DNA of 64,000 nt from Reichenbachiella carrageenanivorans (GTDB taxonomy: Bacteria > Bacteroidota > Bacteroidia > Cytophagales > Cyclobacteriaceae), in assembly GCF_025639805.1 (NCBI RefSeq), contig NZ_CP106735.1, positions 3,133,501-3,197,500 on the forward strand, given 5' to 3'. Made by a program: the position numbers and the translations under genes. The number at the start of each line of letters is the position of its first letter. The stretch's first letter is position 1. This document shows positions 31,625 to 41,810 of this stretch, piece by piece. Under the pieces are notes generated by a model. That model worked only from the letters and a program-made list of their open reading frames with translations, did no database searches and was not told the DNA's origin.

Positions 31625-32368
31625 ATGGACAACGATATCTACCATCATCCCTTCACTGTTTCGTCAAAAGACTGTACCAAGCACAAAACCATCAAACTAC
31701 CTAATCTGCTAGATCATATGCAGGAGGCTGCTTGGGCAAATGCTACGTCGCTGGGCTTTTCTACCATAGACCTGATGGAAAAAGGGATTACGTGGGTGAT
31801 GAACCGGATGCGAGTAGAAATCCATAGACTGCCTAGTCATAAGGAGCACGTGAAAGTAGAGACTTGGCCAGCTGGGATGGATAAGTATTTCACCAAACGT
31901 GACTTTAGGGTCTGGGGTGCTCAGGATGAATTGCTCGTAGAGGCTACTTCCAACTGGCTGGTGATGGATATTGTTACTCGGAAGCTAATCGCCATTCCTG
32001 AATACATCCATGAGGCTAAATTTGTGACAGATAGAAATAATGTGCCTCCTATTGCCGATAAGGTGAAGTACGAACAGGCTAAGACTACACATACCAGAGC
32101 TGTTCAGGTGTCTTGGTTTGATATCGACCTCAACGATCATGTGAATAATATCAAATACTACCAATGGGTATTGGATAGCCTAGGGGGAGAGTACTTGGAG
32201 CGTCATGCGCTAAAAAAGATAGACATTACCTTCAAGCATGAAGGTAAATACGGAGATGCATTTGTGTCCAAGTCTTATTTTGACGATAGTCAAAAATGCT
32301 GGCTGCATAGCTTAGACCACGCACAGTCAGGTGTTGCTCATGCTATTGCTAAAAGCTGGTTTGAGTGA
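31625..32368 (+). CDS. acyl-ACP thioesterase
   Basis: 247 residues from ATG at 31625; a TTG at 31607 would add six residues. It is a double hot-dog protein of the acyl-ACP thioesterase (FatA/FatB, PF01643) type: NLLDHMQEAAWANATSLG and GITWVMNRMRVEIHRLP in the first half and the catalytic-type segment WFDIDLNDHVNNIKYYQWVLDSL (Asp, Asn, His) in the second. It releases fatty acids from ACP. It is not next to other fatty-acid genes and lies just before gldA, which is unrelated. Confidence 0.88.
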   Translation: MDNDIYHHPFTVSSKDCTKHKTIKLPNLLDHMQEAAWANATSLGFSTIDLMEKGITWVMNRMRVEIHRLPSHKEHVKVETWPAGMDKYFTKRDFRVWGAQDELLVEATSNWLVMDIVTRKLIAIPEYIHEAKFVTDRNNVPPIADKVKYEQAKTTHTRAVQVSWFDIDLNDHVNNIKYYQWVLDSLGGEYLERHALKKIDITFKHEGKYGDAFVSKSYFDDSQKCWLHSLDHAQSGVAHAIAKSWFE

Positions 32369-32501
32369 CTTTTAGAGTTGATTCATACAAGCTTAACAAA
32401 ATTTAACATCATCGGATTTCCAAGGCTTGAAAATTTACATTTGGATTTTTATAATTGCGACCTCAGTGTAAATATTTGTAGCAATTAATCTGTATGAATA
32501 C

Positions 32502-33425
32502 ATGTCGATAGTAATTGAAAATCTGACCAAAAAGTACGGAGAACAAAAAGCAGTAAACAACATCTCGTTTGAGATTAAGACGGGAGAGGTAGTTGGTTTT
32601 TTAGGCCCTAATGGTGCTGGGAAAAGTACTACCATGAAGATGATCACCTGCTATATGTCTCCTAGTGCTGGGGATGTGAGATTAGACAATCGGTCTATTT
32701 TGGATCAGCCCGAAGAAGTAAAGAAAAAGATTGGCTACCTGCCAGAAAACAACCCACTTTATACTGATATGCCTATTGTAGAGTATCTGAGGTTTGCCGC
32801 AGAGATACAGGGCGTAGCAAAATCCAAAATCTCTTCTCGAATTGCCGAAATGATCGAGATGTGTGGTTTGGGGTTGGAAAAGCATAAAAAAATAAATGAG
32901 CTCTCAAAAGGATATAGACAACGAGTAGGGTTGGCGCAAGCCATGATACATGATCCCGAAGTGCTCATTTTGGATGAGCCTACCACAGGGTTGGATCCCA
33001 ATCAGATCATCGAAATCAGAAAGTTGATCAAGAAATTAGGGAAAGAAAAAACAGTGATATTGAGTTCGCACATTCTTTCAGAAGTGGAGGCTACTTGTGA
33101 TCGTATTTTGATTATCAATAGAGGAAGAATTGTGGCAGACGGTTCGTCGGAGACTTTGCGAAAACAATCACAAGGTCAGGAATTGCTGACCGTGCAGATA
33201 GAAGCCACCAACGACGAAGTGAAGAAGGAACTCCTCGGTCTAGCTACGGTAGAATCAGTGACACCCGTAGACGGCAAATCGGGGTATTTTACTGTACAGA
33301 GCAAGCCTGATCATGCTTCCAGAAAAGCCATTTTCGATTTGTGCGTAAGCAAAAAATGGTACCTGATGGAAATGACTGGCATTGAGACACAGTTAGAAGA
33401 TGTATTTAGAGATTTGACGAACTAA
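32502..33425 (+). CDS. gldA: gliding-motility ABC transporter ATPase GldA
   Basis: 307 residues. The ABC domain has Walker A GPNGAGKSTT at about 37-46, signature ELSKGYRQRVGLAQAM, Walker [17 protein letters not shown] and H-loop SSHILSE. The C-terminal extension of about 80 residues (QIEATNDEVKKELL) is typical of GldA and of Nos/DrrA-like importers. Together with GldF and GldG it makes a membrane ABC complex needed for gliding in Flavobacterium; many non-gliding Bacteroidota also have it. The three genes are in the canonical order with 13- and 43-base spacings. Confidence 0.94.
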   Translation: MSIVIENLTKKYGEQKAVNNISFEIKTGEVVGFLGPNGAGKSTTMKMITCYMSPSAGDVRLDNRSILDQPEEVKKKIGYLPENNPLYTDMPIVEYLRFAAEIQGVAKSKISSRIAEMIEMCGLGLEKHKKINELSKGYRQRVGLAQAMIHDPEVLILDEPTTGLDPNQIIEIRKLIKKLGKEKTVILSSHILSEVEATCDRILIINRGRIVADGSSETLRKQSQGQELLTVQIEATNDEVKKELLGLATVESVTPVDGKSGYFTVQSKPDHASRKAIFDLCVSKKWYLMEMTGIETQLEDVFRDLTN

Positions 33426-33438
33426 AAAAAAACTAGAG

Positions 33439-34164
33439 ATGAACAAAATTTGGATTATCGCAAGGAGAGAACTGGCCTCATTTTTTGATTCGTTGATTGC
33501 CTATGTAATCATCATTATGTTTTTGGGGTTTACTGGTTTTTTTACTTGGCTCACAGGCAATAATGTCTTTCTAATGGGGCAGGCTAGCTTGCAAGTGTTT
33601 TTTCAGATCGGATTCTGGACATTGTTTTTCTTCATTCCAGCATTGACCATGAAGATGCTAGCCGAAGAAACGCGTTCGGGTACGATAGAACTACTCAGTA
33701 CCAAAGCCATTTCTGATTGGGAAATAGTAGTGGGCAAGTTTGTAGCCTGCTTACTGCTGGTCATTATCGCGCTTACATGTACCATTCCTTATTATGCTAC
33801 GGTGAGCCAGCTTGGGTCTATAGATCATGGAGCTGTAGTGGGGGGCTATTTGGGCTTGGTGCTGCTTTCGGCTGGCTATATCAGCATTGGATTATTTGCC
33901 AGTTCAATCACCAACAACCAGATCGTAGCCTTTCTTATTGCACTATTGATTGGTGTTTTCTTTCACTTGCTTTTCGACATCATGGGTTTTAGCCTGAGAG
34001 GAGCAGCAGGGCAGGTGCTCAACTACCTAAGCATGCGGACACATTTCGACTCGCTGTCTCGAGGGGTGATCGATAGTCGAGATCTGATTTATTTCTTTTC
34101 GGTCATAAGTATAGGACTCACCTTCGCACAGGCTATGCTTTCCAGAAGAAATTGGCAATCCTAA
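33439..34164 (+). CDS. gldF: gliding-motility ABC transporter permease GldF
   Basis: 241 residues with six hydrophobic segments typical of ABC-2 permeases. Landmarks are MNKIWIIARRELASFFDSLIAYVI at the start, a helix-loop segment EETRSGTIELLSTKAISDWEIVVGKF, and the end segment HFDSLSRGVIDSRDLIYF. It is the membrane partner of GldA and follows it after 13 bases. Confidence 0.93.
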   Translation: MNKIWIIARRELASFFDSLIAYVIIIMFLGFTGFFTWLTGNNVFLMGQASLQVFFQIGFWTLFFFIPALTMKMLAEETRSGTIELLSTKAISDWEIVVGKFVACLLLVIIALTCTIPYYATVSQLGSIDHGAVVGGYLGLVLLSAGYISIGLFASSITNNQIVAFLIALLIGVFFHLLFDIMGFSLRGAAGQVLNYLSMRTHFDSLSRGVIDSRDLIYFFSVISIGLTFAQAMLSRRNWQS

Positions 34165-34207
34165 ATGCCAAGTGTAAGTAATTTTAAAGGATAAAGAATT
34201 TTAAAAG

Positions 34208-35719
34208 ATGAAGAAAAATACTGTAATAATCAGGTTGATGGTGTTTGCACTCATTTTAGTAGTGATAAACATGATTTCTTCTAAGCTGTATTTTCGATTG
34301 GATTTTACCGAAGATCAGCGTTATACGTTGAGTAAGGCTACGGACGATATTTTGACCAATTTGGATGATGTTATCACTGTTAAGGCCTATTTTTCAGAAG
34401 ACTTGCCTACGCAATTGATCAGTAATAGGCAGGACTTTGAAGATTTGCTCCTTGAGTATGAGAATAGGAGTAAGGGCAATATTGTTTATGAATTTATCAG
34501 CCCCAACGAAAGTGAAGAACTAGAGGCAGAAGCTCAGCAAAACGGCATTCAGCCTGTTATTATCAATGTGTCTGAAAAAGATCAGGTACAGCAGCTCAAG
34601 GCTTATATGGGAGCGGTACTTTTGAAAGGTGACCAAAAGGAAATTATATCGGTGGTACAGCCTGGGGTGGATATGGAGTACAGTTTGACAACATCGATCA
34701 AAAAACTGTCTGTCACGGACAAACCTAAAGTTGCTTTGTTGCAAGGGCATGGGGAGCCGATTATACAAGAGGTGTCTCAATTGGCACAGCAGCTATCGGT
34801 GCTATATGAGGTAGAAACGATCAATTTGACTGAAAAAACAGAGGTGCCTTCCTACGTGAGAACACTCGCTATCATCAATCCTAGTGACACGATTTCGGCT
34901 ATTGAGTTTTCTCGGATCGACCAATTTATGAGTCAAGGAGGAGCCGTGTTTGTAGCCTATTCTAATATGAATGGAGATCTTCAAAGTGGTCGCTTGAGCA
35001 AAGGTGCGGACATTGGTTTGGAGGCTTGGCTAAGAGGTAAAAAAGTGAATTTAGGTAGCCAGTTTGTAGTAGATGCTCAGAGCGGTTCGGTCACTGTTCA
35101 GCAAAACAATGGGATGTTTACTTATAGGTCACAAATCAAATTTCCTTATTTTCCTTTGGTAAATGATTTCCCAGAACACCCCACAACAAATGGTTTGGAG
35201 GCTTTGATGTTGCCTTTCGTGAGTGGAGTTAGTTATACAGGCAATGACTCTACAGTATCTTATAGCCCATTATTGCTGACCTCGGAGATGTCTGGTCTAG
35301 CCCCGACACCATCTGGTGTAGATATACAAAAAAAATGGACACAAAATGATTTTAGAGAAGGACCACAGACCTTGGCAGTGGCACTAGAAGGGGCCTTGGC
35401 TGGCAATCAATTGTCGAAATTGATTGTGGTGGCTAACGGTCAATTTGTTGTCAACGGCAATCCACCACAGCAAATCAGTGAGGATAATGTTAACTTCGCT
35501 TCCAATGCCATCGATTGGTTGTCTGATGATACAGGGTTGATCGAATTGCGAACCAAAGGCATTACCAATAGGCCGCTAGAATCAGTAGAAGATAGCGCCA
35601 GAGAAATGCTCAAATACGGTAACGTACTCATACCGATCTTACTTGTACTCATCTATGCGTTTATTCGCAGGCAGCAATACAAAAGCAAAAAACAACAATG
35701 GATGGAAGGAAATTTTTAA
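34208..35719 (+). CDS. gldG: gliding-motility-associated protein GldG
   Basis: 503 residues. An N-terminal membrane helix (about 8-25), a large extracytoplasmic domain of the GldG/ABC-type uncharacterised family (KAYFSEDLPTQL, then VALLQGHGEP and INPSDTISAIEFSRIDQFMSQGGAVFVAYS), and a C-terminal helix near 475-493 before a basic tail. GldG is the substrate-binding-like subunit of the GldAFG transporter. Order and spacing to gldF (43 bases) support one operon. Confidence 0.93.
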   Translation: MKKNTVIIRLMVFALILVVINMISSKLYFRLDFTEDQRYTLSKATDDILTNLDDVITVKAYFSEDLPTQLISNRQDFEDLLLEYENRSKGNIVYEFISPNESEELEAEAQQNGIQPVIINVSEKDQVQQLKAYMGAVLLKGDQKEIISVVQPGVDMEYSLTTSIKKLSVTDKPKVALLQGHGEPIIQEVSQLAQQLSVLYEVETINLTEKTEVPSYVRTLAIINPSDTISAIEFSRIDQFMSQGGAVFVAYSNMNGDLQSGRLSKGADIGLEAWLRGKKVNLGSQFVVDAQSGSVTVQQNNGMFTYRSQIKFPYFPLVNDFPEHPTTNGLEALMLPFVSGVSYTGNDSTVSYSPLLLTSEMSGLAPTPSGVDIQKKWTQNDFREGPQTLAVALEGALAGNQLSKLIVVANGQFVVNGNPPQQISEDNVNFASNAIDWLSDDTGLIELRTKGITNRPLESVEDSAREMLKYGNVLIPILLVLIYAFIRRQQYKSKKQQWMEGNF

Positions 35720-35730
35720 TCAGCTGAGTC

Positions 35731-36639
35731 ATGAAGAAATTATCTAATATCAAATTAATAAGCGTGTTGGTGGCCTTGTGTCTAATCTACTTCGTTGTAG
35801 ACTTTACGGGAGGAAAAAGTAAAAGCAAATCACTAAAGTCAGAATTAGTATCTATAGATACGGCCAAGGTGACCCAAATCTATGTAGATGGAGCCAGAGG
35901 TAAACAGGTGCAATTAGATCGAGTACAAGGGGAATGGGAGCTTACCCTGCCCAATGACAAAAAGGTATTGGCCAGTCCTAGTGCGGTAGATAATGCACTT
36001 TTTGCTTTGAATAGCATCAAGCCGTCGAGAATAGCAACCAAATCAGAAGCCAAATGGAAAGACTACCAAGTGGACTCGACGGGCACTAGGGTGAAAGTTT
36101 TTGAAGGAGGGGACCAAACTTTGGATCTAGTGATTGGCCGGTTTGGAATGGAAGGTCAGCGAGCATACCATACCTATGTGAGGCTCTACGACGACAAAGA
36201 AGTATATGTAGCCAAGGATTTTATGGGCTTTTCAGTTTCGGCAGATCCTTCAGCTTATAGAGATCAAGTATTGGCGAGAATCAACAAAGATTCTGTGGCA
36301 TCGATTACTTTTAATTATCAAGCTGACTCATCGTTTAGACTGGAGCGAGTAGGGACTGCATGGCAAGTCAATGGTGAGCCAGCCGATTCGGCGGTTGTTG
36401 CCAAATATTTGGGAGGACTCAATTATGTGTCGGGCAAAGAGTATATGGACGAAGAAAACAAATTGACCGTGCCAGTCATGTCGGCTGCTGTAGATATGAA
36501 TGATGGTTATACCGTCTTGTTTGATGGTTATCAGTTAGAGGATGAGTGGGTGTTTCACTCGTCTACCAATGAGTCTGGTTATTTCAAAGACATGGCTATT
36601 TTAGACAAAGTTTTTGTTGGGAAGTCGGAGTTGAAATAA
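35731..36639 (+). CDS. DUF4340 protein, GldAFG-associated
   Basis: 302 residues. One N-terminal membrane helix (about 8-24) and then repeated strand-rich DUF4340 units, with VTQIYVDGARGKQVQLDRVQGEWELTLPN and a second module beginning SVASITFNYQADSSFRLERV. It starts 11 bases after gldG. Proteins of this family often follow gldG homologues and are thought to be part of the same envelope complex; their role is not known. A terminator follows at 36661. Confidence 0.85.
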   Translation: MKKLSNIKLISVLVALCLIYFVVDFTGGKSKSKSLKSELVSIDTAKVTQIYVDGARGKQVQLDRVQGEWELTLPNDKKVLASPSAVDNALFALNSIKPSRIATKSEAKWKDYQVDSTGTRVKVFEGGDQTLDLVIGRFGMEGQRAYHTYVRLYDDKEVYVAKDFMGFSVSADPSAYRDQVLARINKDSVASITFNYQADSSFRLERVGTAWQVNGEPADSAVVAKYLGGLNYVSGKEYMDEENKLTVPVMSAAVDMNDGYTVLFDGYQLEDEWVFHSSTNESGYFKDMAILDKVFVGKSELK

Positions 36640-36660
36640 TAAGCCGATTCATTAGGATGA

Positions 36661-36692
36661 AAAGCGAGAACTATCTCCAGTTCTCGCTTTTT
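36661..36692. terminator. bidirectional terminator between gldAFG-DUF4340 and the CBS gene
   Basis: A 12-bp perfect stem (36661-36672 with 36679-36690), 6-base loop, flanked by A/T residues. It overlaps the last codon of the minus-strand CBS gene and serves the convergent plus-strand operon. Confidence 0.8.
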
Positions 36693-37138
36693 ATGTTTTG
36701 TACCGCTCTCATGATGTCTTTTTGGCTGATTTGCCCTACGAGCTTGCCAGTTTCGTCTAGTACGGGAAATCGTCTGATTTTTTTCTCCAAAAACATTTGA
36801 GCAGCCTCAAAGATGTTTAGACCTGGATGAATGGTGATCACGTTTTTTGCCATATGATCGCTCACTTTACCGTCCATGATGGGGTGGTTATGGTACTTGC
36901 CTTTTACCACTTCCTTCAGACAATCCCCTTCTGATATTATACCACAGAGTTCTTTTTGGTCATTGACCACAGGTGCCCCTGAAATTTTGTGTTTGAGTAG
37001 TTGCTCCACTACCTCCATGATCGACTGATCAGGGTGAAAGGTGATGAGTCTCGTAGACATATAATCACTCACCGAGACGGGTTGTGTTTCTATCGTGTCT
37101 TCTTTTGTGATTTGTGCTCCTTTATAATTTTTTACCAT
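36671..37138 (-). CDS. CBS-domain pair protein
   Basis: 155 residues with two CBS domains: STRLITFHPDQSIMEVVEQLLKHKISGAPVVNDQKELCGIISEGDCL and AKNVITIHPGLNIFEAAQMFLEKKIRRFPVLDETGKLVGQISQKDIM. CBS pairs bind adenine nucleotides and act as regulatory modules; alone, the protein has no catalytic domain. The gene converges on the gldAFG operon. Confidence 0.88.
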   Translation of the reverse strand: MVKNYKGAQITKEDTIETQPVSVSDYMSTRLITFHPDQSIMEVVEQLLKHKISGAPVVNDQKELCGIISEGDCLKEVVKGKYHNHPIMDGKVSDHMAKNVITIHPGLNIFEAAQMFLEKKIRRFPVLDETGKLVGQISQKDIMRAVQNIKSENWR

Positions 37139-37301
37139 GGCTAGAAGAATTTGGTTGCCCTAATAATTTACTCAAAATCGAGCGTATTAGCAATAGCGAT
37201 GTTTTCACACTAAAAAGAACGAAGCCATCTGATCATTGGGGAGATTTGTAAATGATCAAATGAGCTTCGTCATCACCAAGATTTTTTAATAAAAGCTAGG
37301 C

Positions 37302-39707
37302 TTATTCATCTCTCAATACTTCCGAAGGGTTTGAAATAATGACTTTATAAAAATTACTCAGTACGGTCAGAGAAGAAATGACCAAAGCCAATAAACCTGC
37401 CACTAAATAGGGCACAATGCCAATGCTGATGCGATAAGCAAAGTCATCGAGCCAGCCTTCTACGAAGTAATAGCTCAATGGTATGGCTGTAGCAAAAGCG
37501 ATTACGATGAGGAAAAATTGTTCTTTGTAGCCTACATAAAACAACTTGAGAAAATTTGCTCCCAGTACTTTTCTGATTCCTATTTCTTTCATTTTTTGCT
37601 GCGCAATAAAGGAAGCCAGCGCAAACAGTCCAAGGCAAGCAATGATGACCGTAAGCACAGCAAACGTACCCAGTATCGATCCCATGTTGTTTTCTGCTTG
37701 ATAGAGTTTTTTTAGTTCATGGTTGAGCATTTTGTAAGTGAATGGTACGTTGTTGACATGGGCTTTCCATACTTCTTCTAAATGAGCCATCGTGGTGGCG
37801 TCTGTGTTATTTAGCCGAATGGCCACATGGCGAACAAAGAAATTGCCATTGTTGTTTTGTCTGTTTCGACGGACATCCAGTGCAAATGGCCCAATAGGCG
37901 AATGCAATGATTTGTAATTAAAGTCTTCAACAACACCTACTATTTTTTCATTGCCGCCGCGAGAGACCATGCGTTGGCCTATGGCATCTTGTGGGTTGGA
38001 GTAGCCTAGTGTCTTAGCCATCGTTTTGTTGACCAGCATCGAGAGCGAGTCCTCACGAGCATATTTGACAGAATAGTCTCTACCTGCGATGATTTTCATA
38101 CCCATTGAGGATACAAACTCCTCATCCACAACTAGAGCAGGGTAGTAGTTCCATTCGCCGGCAGTCATGCCTTCGTGATTAAACTCGTGATTGTTGTTGT
38201 TTACCGCCAAGATGTCACTCATTACGGTTACGTTTTCAATAGACGAGCTACTCATGAGCTGGGTTCGAAAGGCATCGTAGGATTGCCCAATACGAGTACT
38301 AGATACATCCAAAACCATGATTTTGTCCGCATCAAACCCGTAGTTTTTATTGTTGAGCAAGGCCAGTTGATGGTAAGTCACATAGGTGAAAATGATCAAT
38401 ACGATGGCGATGGTAAACTGCGCGATCACGAGTACTTTTCGGAGTATTTTACCACTGCCTTGTGAGATCATTTTTCCTTTGAATACGACCAAAGGATCGA
38501 ATGACGAAATGAAAAAAGCAGGATATACCCCAGATAGGAAACCGATCAAAAAGACAATACCTGTCATGATCGAGAGCATTTTTAAGTTTAGCAACTCGAA
38601 GATGCCAATTTCGAGCGTAGGCTCTAACAAAGAAATAGAGATCACCGATAGTACCAATGCAATGAGATAAGCAATAAAAGCAATGATGATAGACTCTGCT
38701 AAAAACTGGATAATGAGTTGGCTTTTGGTGGCGCCAGAAACTTTCCGAACGCCTATTTCTTTGCCTCGCAAGAGAGAATAGGAAGTGGATAAGTTTACGA
38801 AATTCACCATTGCTATGATCAGTAAGAAGACTGCACACGAAGCAAAAATATAGACATATTTGATGTCGCTATTGGGTGCCATTTCAAATTCTAAATGCGA
38901 CTGTAAGTGAATGTCTTCAATAGGCATCAACTGATGAGAGATCTGATGCTTGGTGCGATCGTCATAATACTTTTGAATAAAGCCAGGTAGCTTGGCTTCA
39001 AATTGTTCGGGGTTGATATTGGGTGCCAATTTGATGTATGTCCAGGCGGGGTTCCATATCCAGTTGCGCTGCAAGAAAGGAAAAGGATCTGTAGTAGCCA
39101 TCGAGTGCAGCATATTAGCTTTGATGTGCGAAACCGAATTTTGTCGAAAGACGCCAGTGATTTCAAATGGGTTTTGAAAACCCACACGAGTGATTTTTTT
39201 ACCTATCGGATTTTCGTCTCCCCAGTATTTTTTGGCAAGACCTTCTGAGACAACAGTCGTCCAGGGCGCAGTCAGTGCGGTGTTCTTGTTCCCCTGTATC
39301 AAGGAGAAGTCGAGCATATCGAAAACCGACGAGTCGGTAAAGTACACGTGCTTCTCGTTGTAGAGCTCTTGGTTTTCTAATTGGATGGTTACAATTGGGT
39401 TTTGAAAATCAAAAAAGCGAACCATATATTCGATATCATCGGGAAAATCTTTGAGTAGAAACTTGCCTGTATTGGGTGGGCAGCTCGATGAGTTTTCGGT
39501 GAAGTTGTCACTTTTTATCATTTCATGGATACGATAGATTCGTTCCGAATCGGCATGACCCGTGTCGTAGCTCAATTCTTTTTTGATGTATAAGGTGATA
39601 AAAATGAAAGCCGAAAGGCTAATGCCGAGGCCAAGAATGTTTATAGATGAGATGAGTTTGTTCTTCGATAAACTCCTGAGAGTTACCTTGATGTAGTCTA
39701 TTAGCAT
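37302..39707 (-). CDS. FtsX/MacB-type ABC transporter permease
   Basis: 801 residues. It has an N-terminal membrane helix, a periplasmic MacB_PCD domain, an FtsX block (helices near 285-305, 330-352, 378-400 and 425-445), then a second periplasmic domain and a second FtsX block with LGTFAVLTVIIACLGLFALASFIAQQKMKEIGIRKVLGAN. This duplicated layout is the large permease common in Bacteroidota, related to antimicrobial peptide or lipid export. No ATPase gene lies beside it in the window, so its partner must be encoded elsewhere. Confidence 0.9.
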   Translation of the reverse strand: MLIDYIKVTLRSLSKNKLISSINILGLGISLSAFIFITLYIKKELSYDTGHADSERIYRIHEMIKSDNFTENSSSCPPNTGKFLLKDFPDDIEYMVRFFDFQNPIVTIQLENQELYNEKHVYFTDSSVFDMLDFSLIQGNKNTALTAPWTTVVSEGLAKKYWGDENPIGKKITRVGFQNPFEITGVFRQNSVSHIKANMLHSMATTDPFPFLQRNWIWNPAWTYIKLAPNINPEQFEAKLPGFIQKYYDDRTKHQISHQLMPIEDIHLQSHLEFEMAPNSDIKYVYIFASCAVFLLIIAMVNFVNLSTSYSLLRGKEIGVRKVSGATKSQLIIQFLAESIIIAFIAYLIALVLSVISISLLEPTLEIGIFELLNLKMLSIMTGIVFLIGFLSGVYPAFFISSFDPLVVFKGKMISQGSGKILRKVLVIAQFTIAIVLIIFTYVTYHQLALLNNKNYGFDADKIMVLDVSSTRIGQSYDAFRTQLMSSSSIENVTVMSDILAVNNNNHEFNHEGMTAGEWNYYPALVVDEEFVSSMGMKIIAGRDYSVKYAREDSLSMLVNKTMAKTLGYSNPQDAIGQRMVSRGGNEKIVGVVEDFNYKSLHSPIGPFALDVRRNRQNNNGNFFVRHVAIRLNNTDATTMAHLEEVWKAHVNNVPFTYKMLNHELKKLYQAENNMGSILGTFAVLTVIIACLGLFALASFIAQQKMKEIGIRKVLGANFLKLFYVGYKEQFFLIVIAFATAIPLSYYFVEGWLDDFAYRISIGIVPYLVAGLLALVISSLTVLSNFYKVIISNPSEVLRDE

Positions 39708-39865
39708 GAGTTTGAGTTTTTGATTACAACCTACAACGTAGGTGAGCCTGTATGGTTGATCATTTTACATGAGCGGTGTTTTTTGTTTGCCCAAAAGCAA
39801 TAATCAGAAGTCTAATAGCCACAACGCCATTGGTCCATAGGATGCGGAAAGATCATGCTCTTGTG

Positions 39866-41518
39866 TTAGCTGCCCATTACATTCAGTGTAGATACATAAA
39901 AGTCGGGGTCGATATGGAGTGATTTTGGTTGCTTGACTTCGATGCTTTGCCAGCCTGTATTGGCTTCGAGCCATATATCTACACCATCTACAGATACTTT
40001 CACTGGTAGGTCAAAGCCTTCGACTACGCCAGACCAGCGATAAAGAATGTGATCATCTTTTAGTATATATTCAAATACAGGCAGACTACTTTTTCTCAGG
40101 TATTGATCAAATACATATTGAAAATCTCGATCCGCTTGCTCGCTGATGAAGCCTTCTATTTGCTGGGTAGTTACGGTTTGATGGTAGAAGGTTTCGTTGA
40201 GTCCTCGTAGGATGTTGCGCCATTTGGCATCGTCGTTCACCACTTGCCGTAGGGTGTGTAGCATATTGGCCCCTTTGGGATACATATCTCCAGACCCATG
40301 GGCATTCACGCCGTAGTCGGCGATGATGGGCATGGTGTCGTCGATACCTGCACGCAGCCCACGGATGTATTCGGCGCCAGCCGCTTTGCCATAGAAGTAT
40401 TCGGTGAATAGCCCTTCGGAATAGGTCGTGAAGCTTTCGTGTATCCACATGTCGGCCATGTCTTTGTAGGTGATATTGTTGGCAAACCACTCGTGCCCAC
40501 TTTCGTGAATGATGATGTAGTCCCATTTCAGGCCCCATCCTGTACCAGACAGATCCGTGCCTTTGTAGCCGTTTTGGTAGCCATTGCCATAGGTGACGGA
40601 GCTTTGGTGCTCCATGCCCAGATATGGTGCTTCCACAAGCTTGTAACCGTCTTCATAAAAAGGATAAGGGCCAAACCAATATTCCAGTGCTTCTAATGTT
40701 CGAGGGGCATCTTTGAACTGTTTTTTTGCTTTTTTTAGGTTGTCCCGCAGTACATAGTAGTCTAGATCTAGTTTGCCTTTTTCGCCTGCGTAGCTTTCTC
40801 CAAAATGCACGTAATCGCCAATGTTGATGTTTACGCCATAGTTATTGATCGGATTGTTGACAAACCAGTGGTAGGTCTTGGTGCCGTTCTTGTTGTCATC
40901 TACGCCGCGGGGTCTGCCGTTGGATACATCTATCAGGTGCTTGGGTACGGTGATGCTCATGAGCATACTATCTACTTCGTCGTACATATGATCTTTGCAC
41001 GGCCACCAGAGGCTAGCACCAATGCCTTGACATGACGATGCTATGAAGTCGTTGCCATTGTTGTCCTTGTTCCAAGTGATGCCTCCATCCCAGGGCGCAT
41101 TTTTCGCTTCTAGGGGCTGGCCTCCATAGCTGAGGAGGAGGCTGTTTACTTCTCCTATTTTTTGCTTTTTTACTAATTCGATGAAATGAGCCGGGCCTTC
41201 TTTAGTGAATTTTAGGTTTTGTCCATCTTGGCTTGCACCTTTCAGTTCCATAGGGGCTTGCAGATCGATTTGAATGACTTGGTATTCGGATAATACTTTG
41301 TAGTCTACTTGGTTGGTGCCTTCCAGTGTTTTGCTGGCAGGGTCTACGTTCATGCTTAGGTGATAGTAGGTGAGATCCCACCAAGCGCGCTCTGGAGTGA
41401 TAGATCCTCGCAGGCTGTCTAGACGGCTGTAGGTGGTGTCATGCTGGATTTCTTGGGCCGATTGCAATATGATTATGGACGATAGTGCAGTAAATAAAAG
41501 AATGGCTGTTCGTTTCAT
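39866..41518 (-). CDS. M1-family zinc metallopeptidase
   Basis: 550 residues. Signal peptide at about 1-21. The zinc motif is His338-Glu339 and His342 in HESGHEWF, with the third ligand Glu361 in HESF 19 residues on, i.e. HExxH-x18-E. The exopeptidase GAMEN-like segment appears as YLGMEHQSS. The N-terminal beta domain has WWDLTYYHLSMNVDPASKTLEGT. Length is shorter than aminopeptidase N (about 870) because the C-terminal helical domain is lacking, as in many secreted Bacteroidota M1 enzymes. It cleaves N-terminal residues from peptides. Confidence 0.92.
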   Translation of the reverse strand: MKRTAILLFTALSSIIILQSAQEIQHDTTYSRLDSLRGSITPERAWWDLTYYHLSMNVDPASKTLEGTNQVDYKVLSEYQVIQIDLQAPMELKGASQDGQNLKFTKEGPAHFIELVKKQKIGEVNSLLLSYGGQPLEAKNAPWDGGITWNKDNNGNDFIASSCQGIGASLWWPCKDHMYDEVDSMLMSITVPKHLIDVSNGRPRGVDDNKNGTKTYHWFVNNPINNYGVNINIGDYVHFGESYAGEKGKLDLDYYVLRDNLKKAKKQFKDAPRTLEALEYWFGPYPFYEDGYKLVEAPYLGMEHQSSVTYGNGYQNGYKGTDLSGTGWGLKWDYIIIHESGHEWFANNITYKDMADMWIHESFTTYSEGLFTEYFYGKAAGAEYIRGLRAGIDDTMPIIADYGVNAHGSGDMYPKGANMLHTLRQVVNDDAKWRNILRGLNETFYHQTVTTQQIEGFISEQADRDFQYVFDQYLRKSSLPVFEYILKDDHILYRWSGVVEGFDLPVKVSVDGVDIWLEANTGWQSIEVKQPKSLHIDPDFYVSTLNVMGS

Positions 41519-41810
41519 AGGAGTCTCATTGTTCGTAGTTCAAATGTAGCCATAAACCGATGGGCACTAATGAAGATACAAAGGATTCCTGTCAATAGAA
41601 CTTTTCTTCCTTTGGAAGGAAAAAAGAAATGATAATTGGTTTTGATGGCCTGTCTTCGTTTCATGCGTTAGTCTACTCATTTCATAAATAAGAACTCGGA
41701 ATTTGTTTTTTGGAAATTGAACATTTCATAGTCCATGCCCTGAGGGAGTTGATTACCTTTGGTTGACAGTCGCAAGACCAAAACCTAACCACTATTCATA
41801 ACCACGCAGT

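Noticed and set aside
40107..41035. Frames on both strands within the M1 peptidase gene
   Set aside because: They are shadows of a well-supported gene with intact catalytic motifs.
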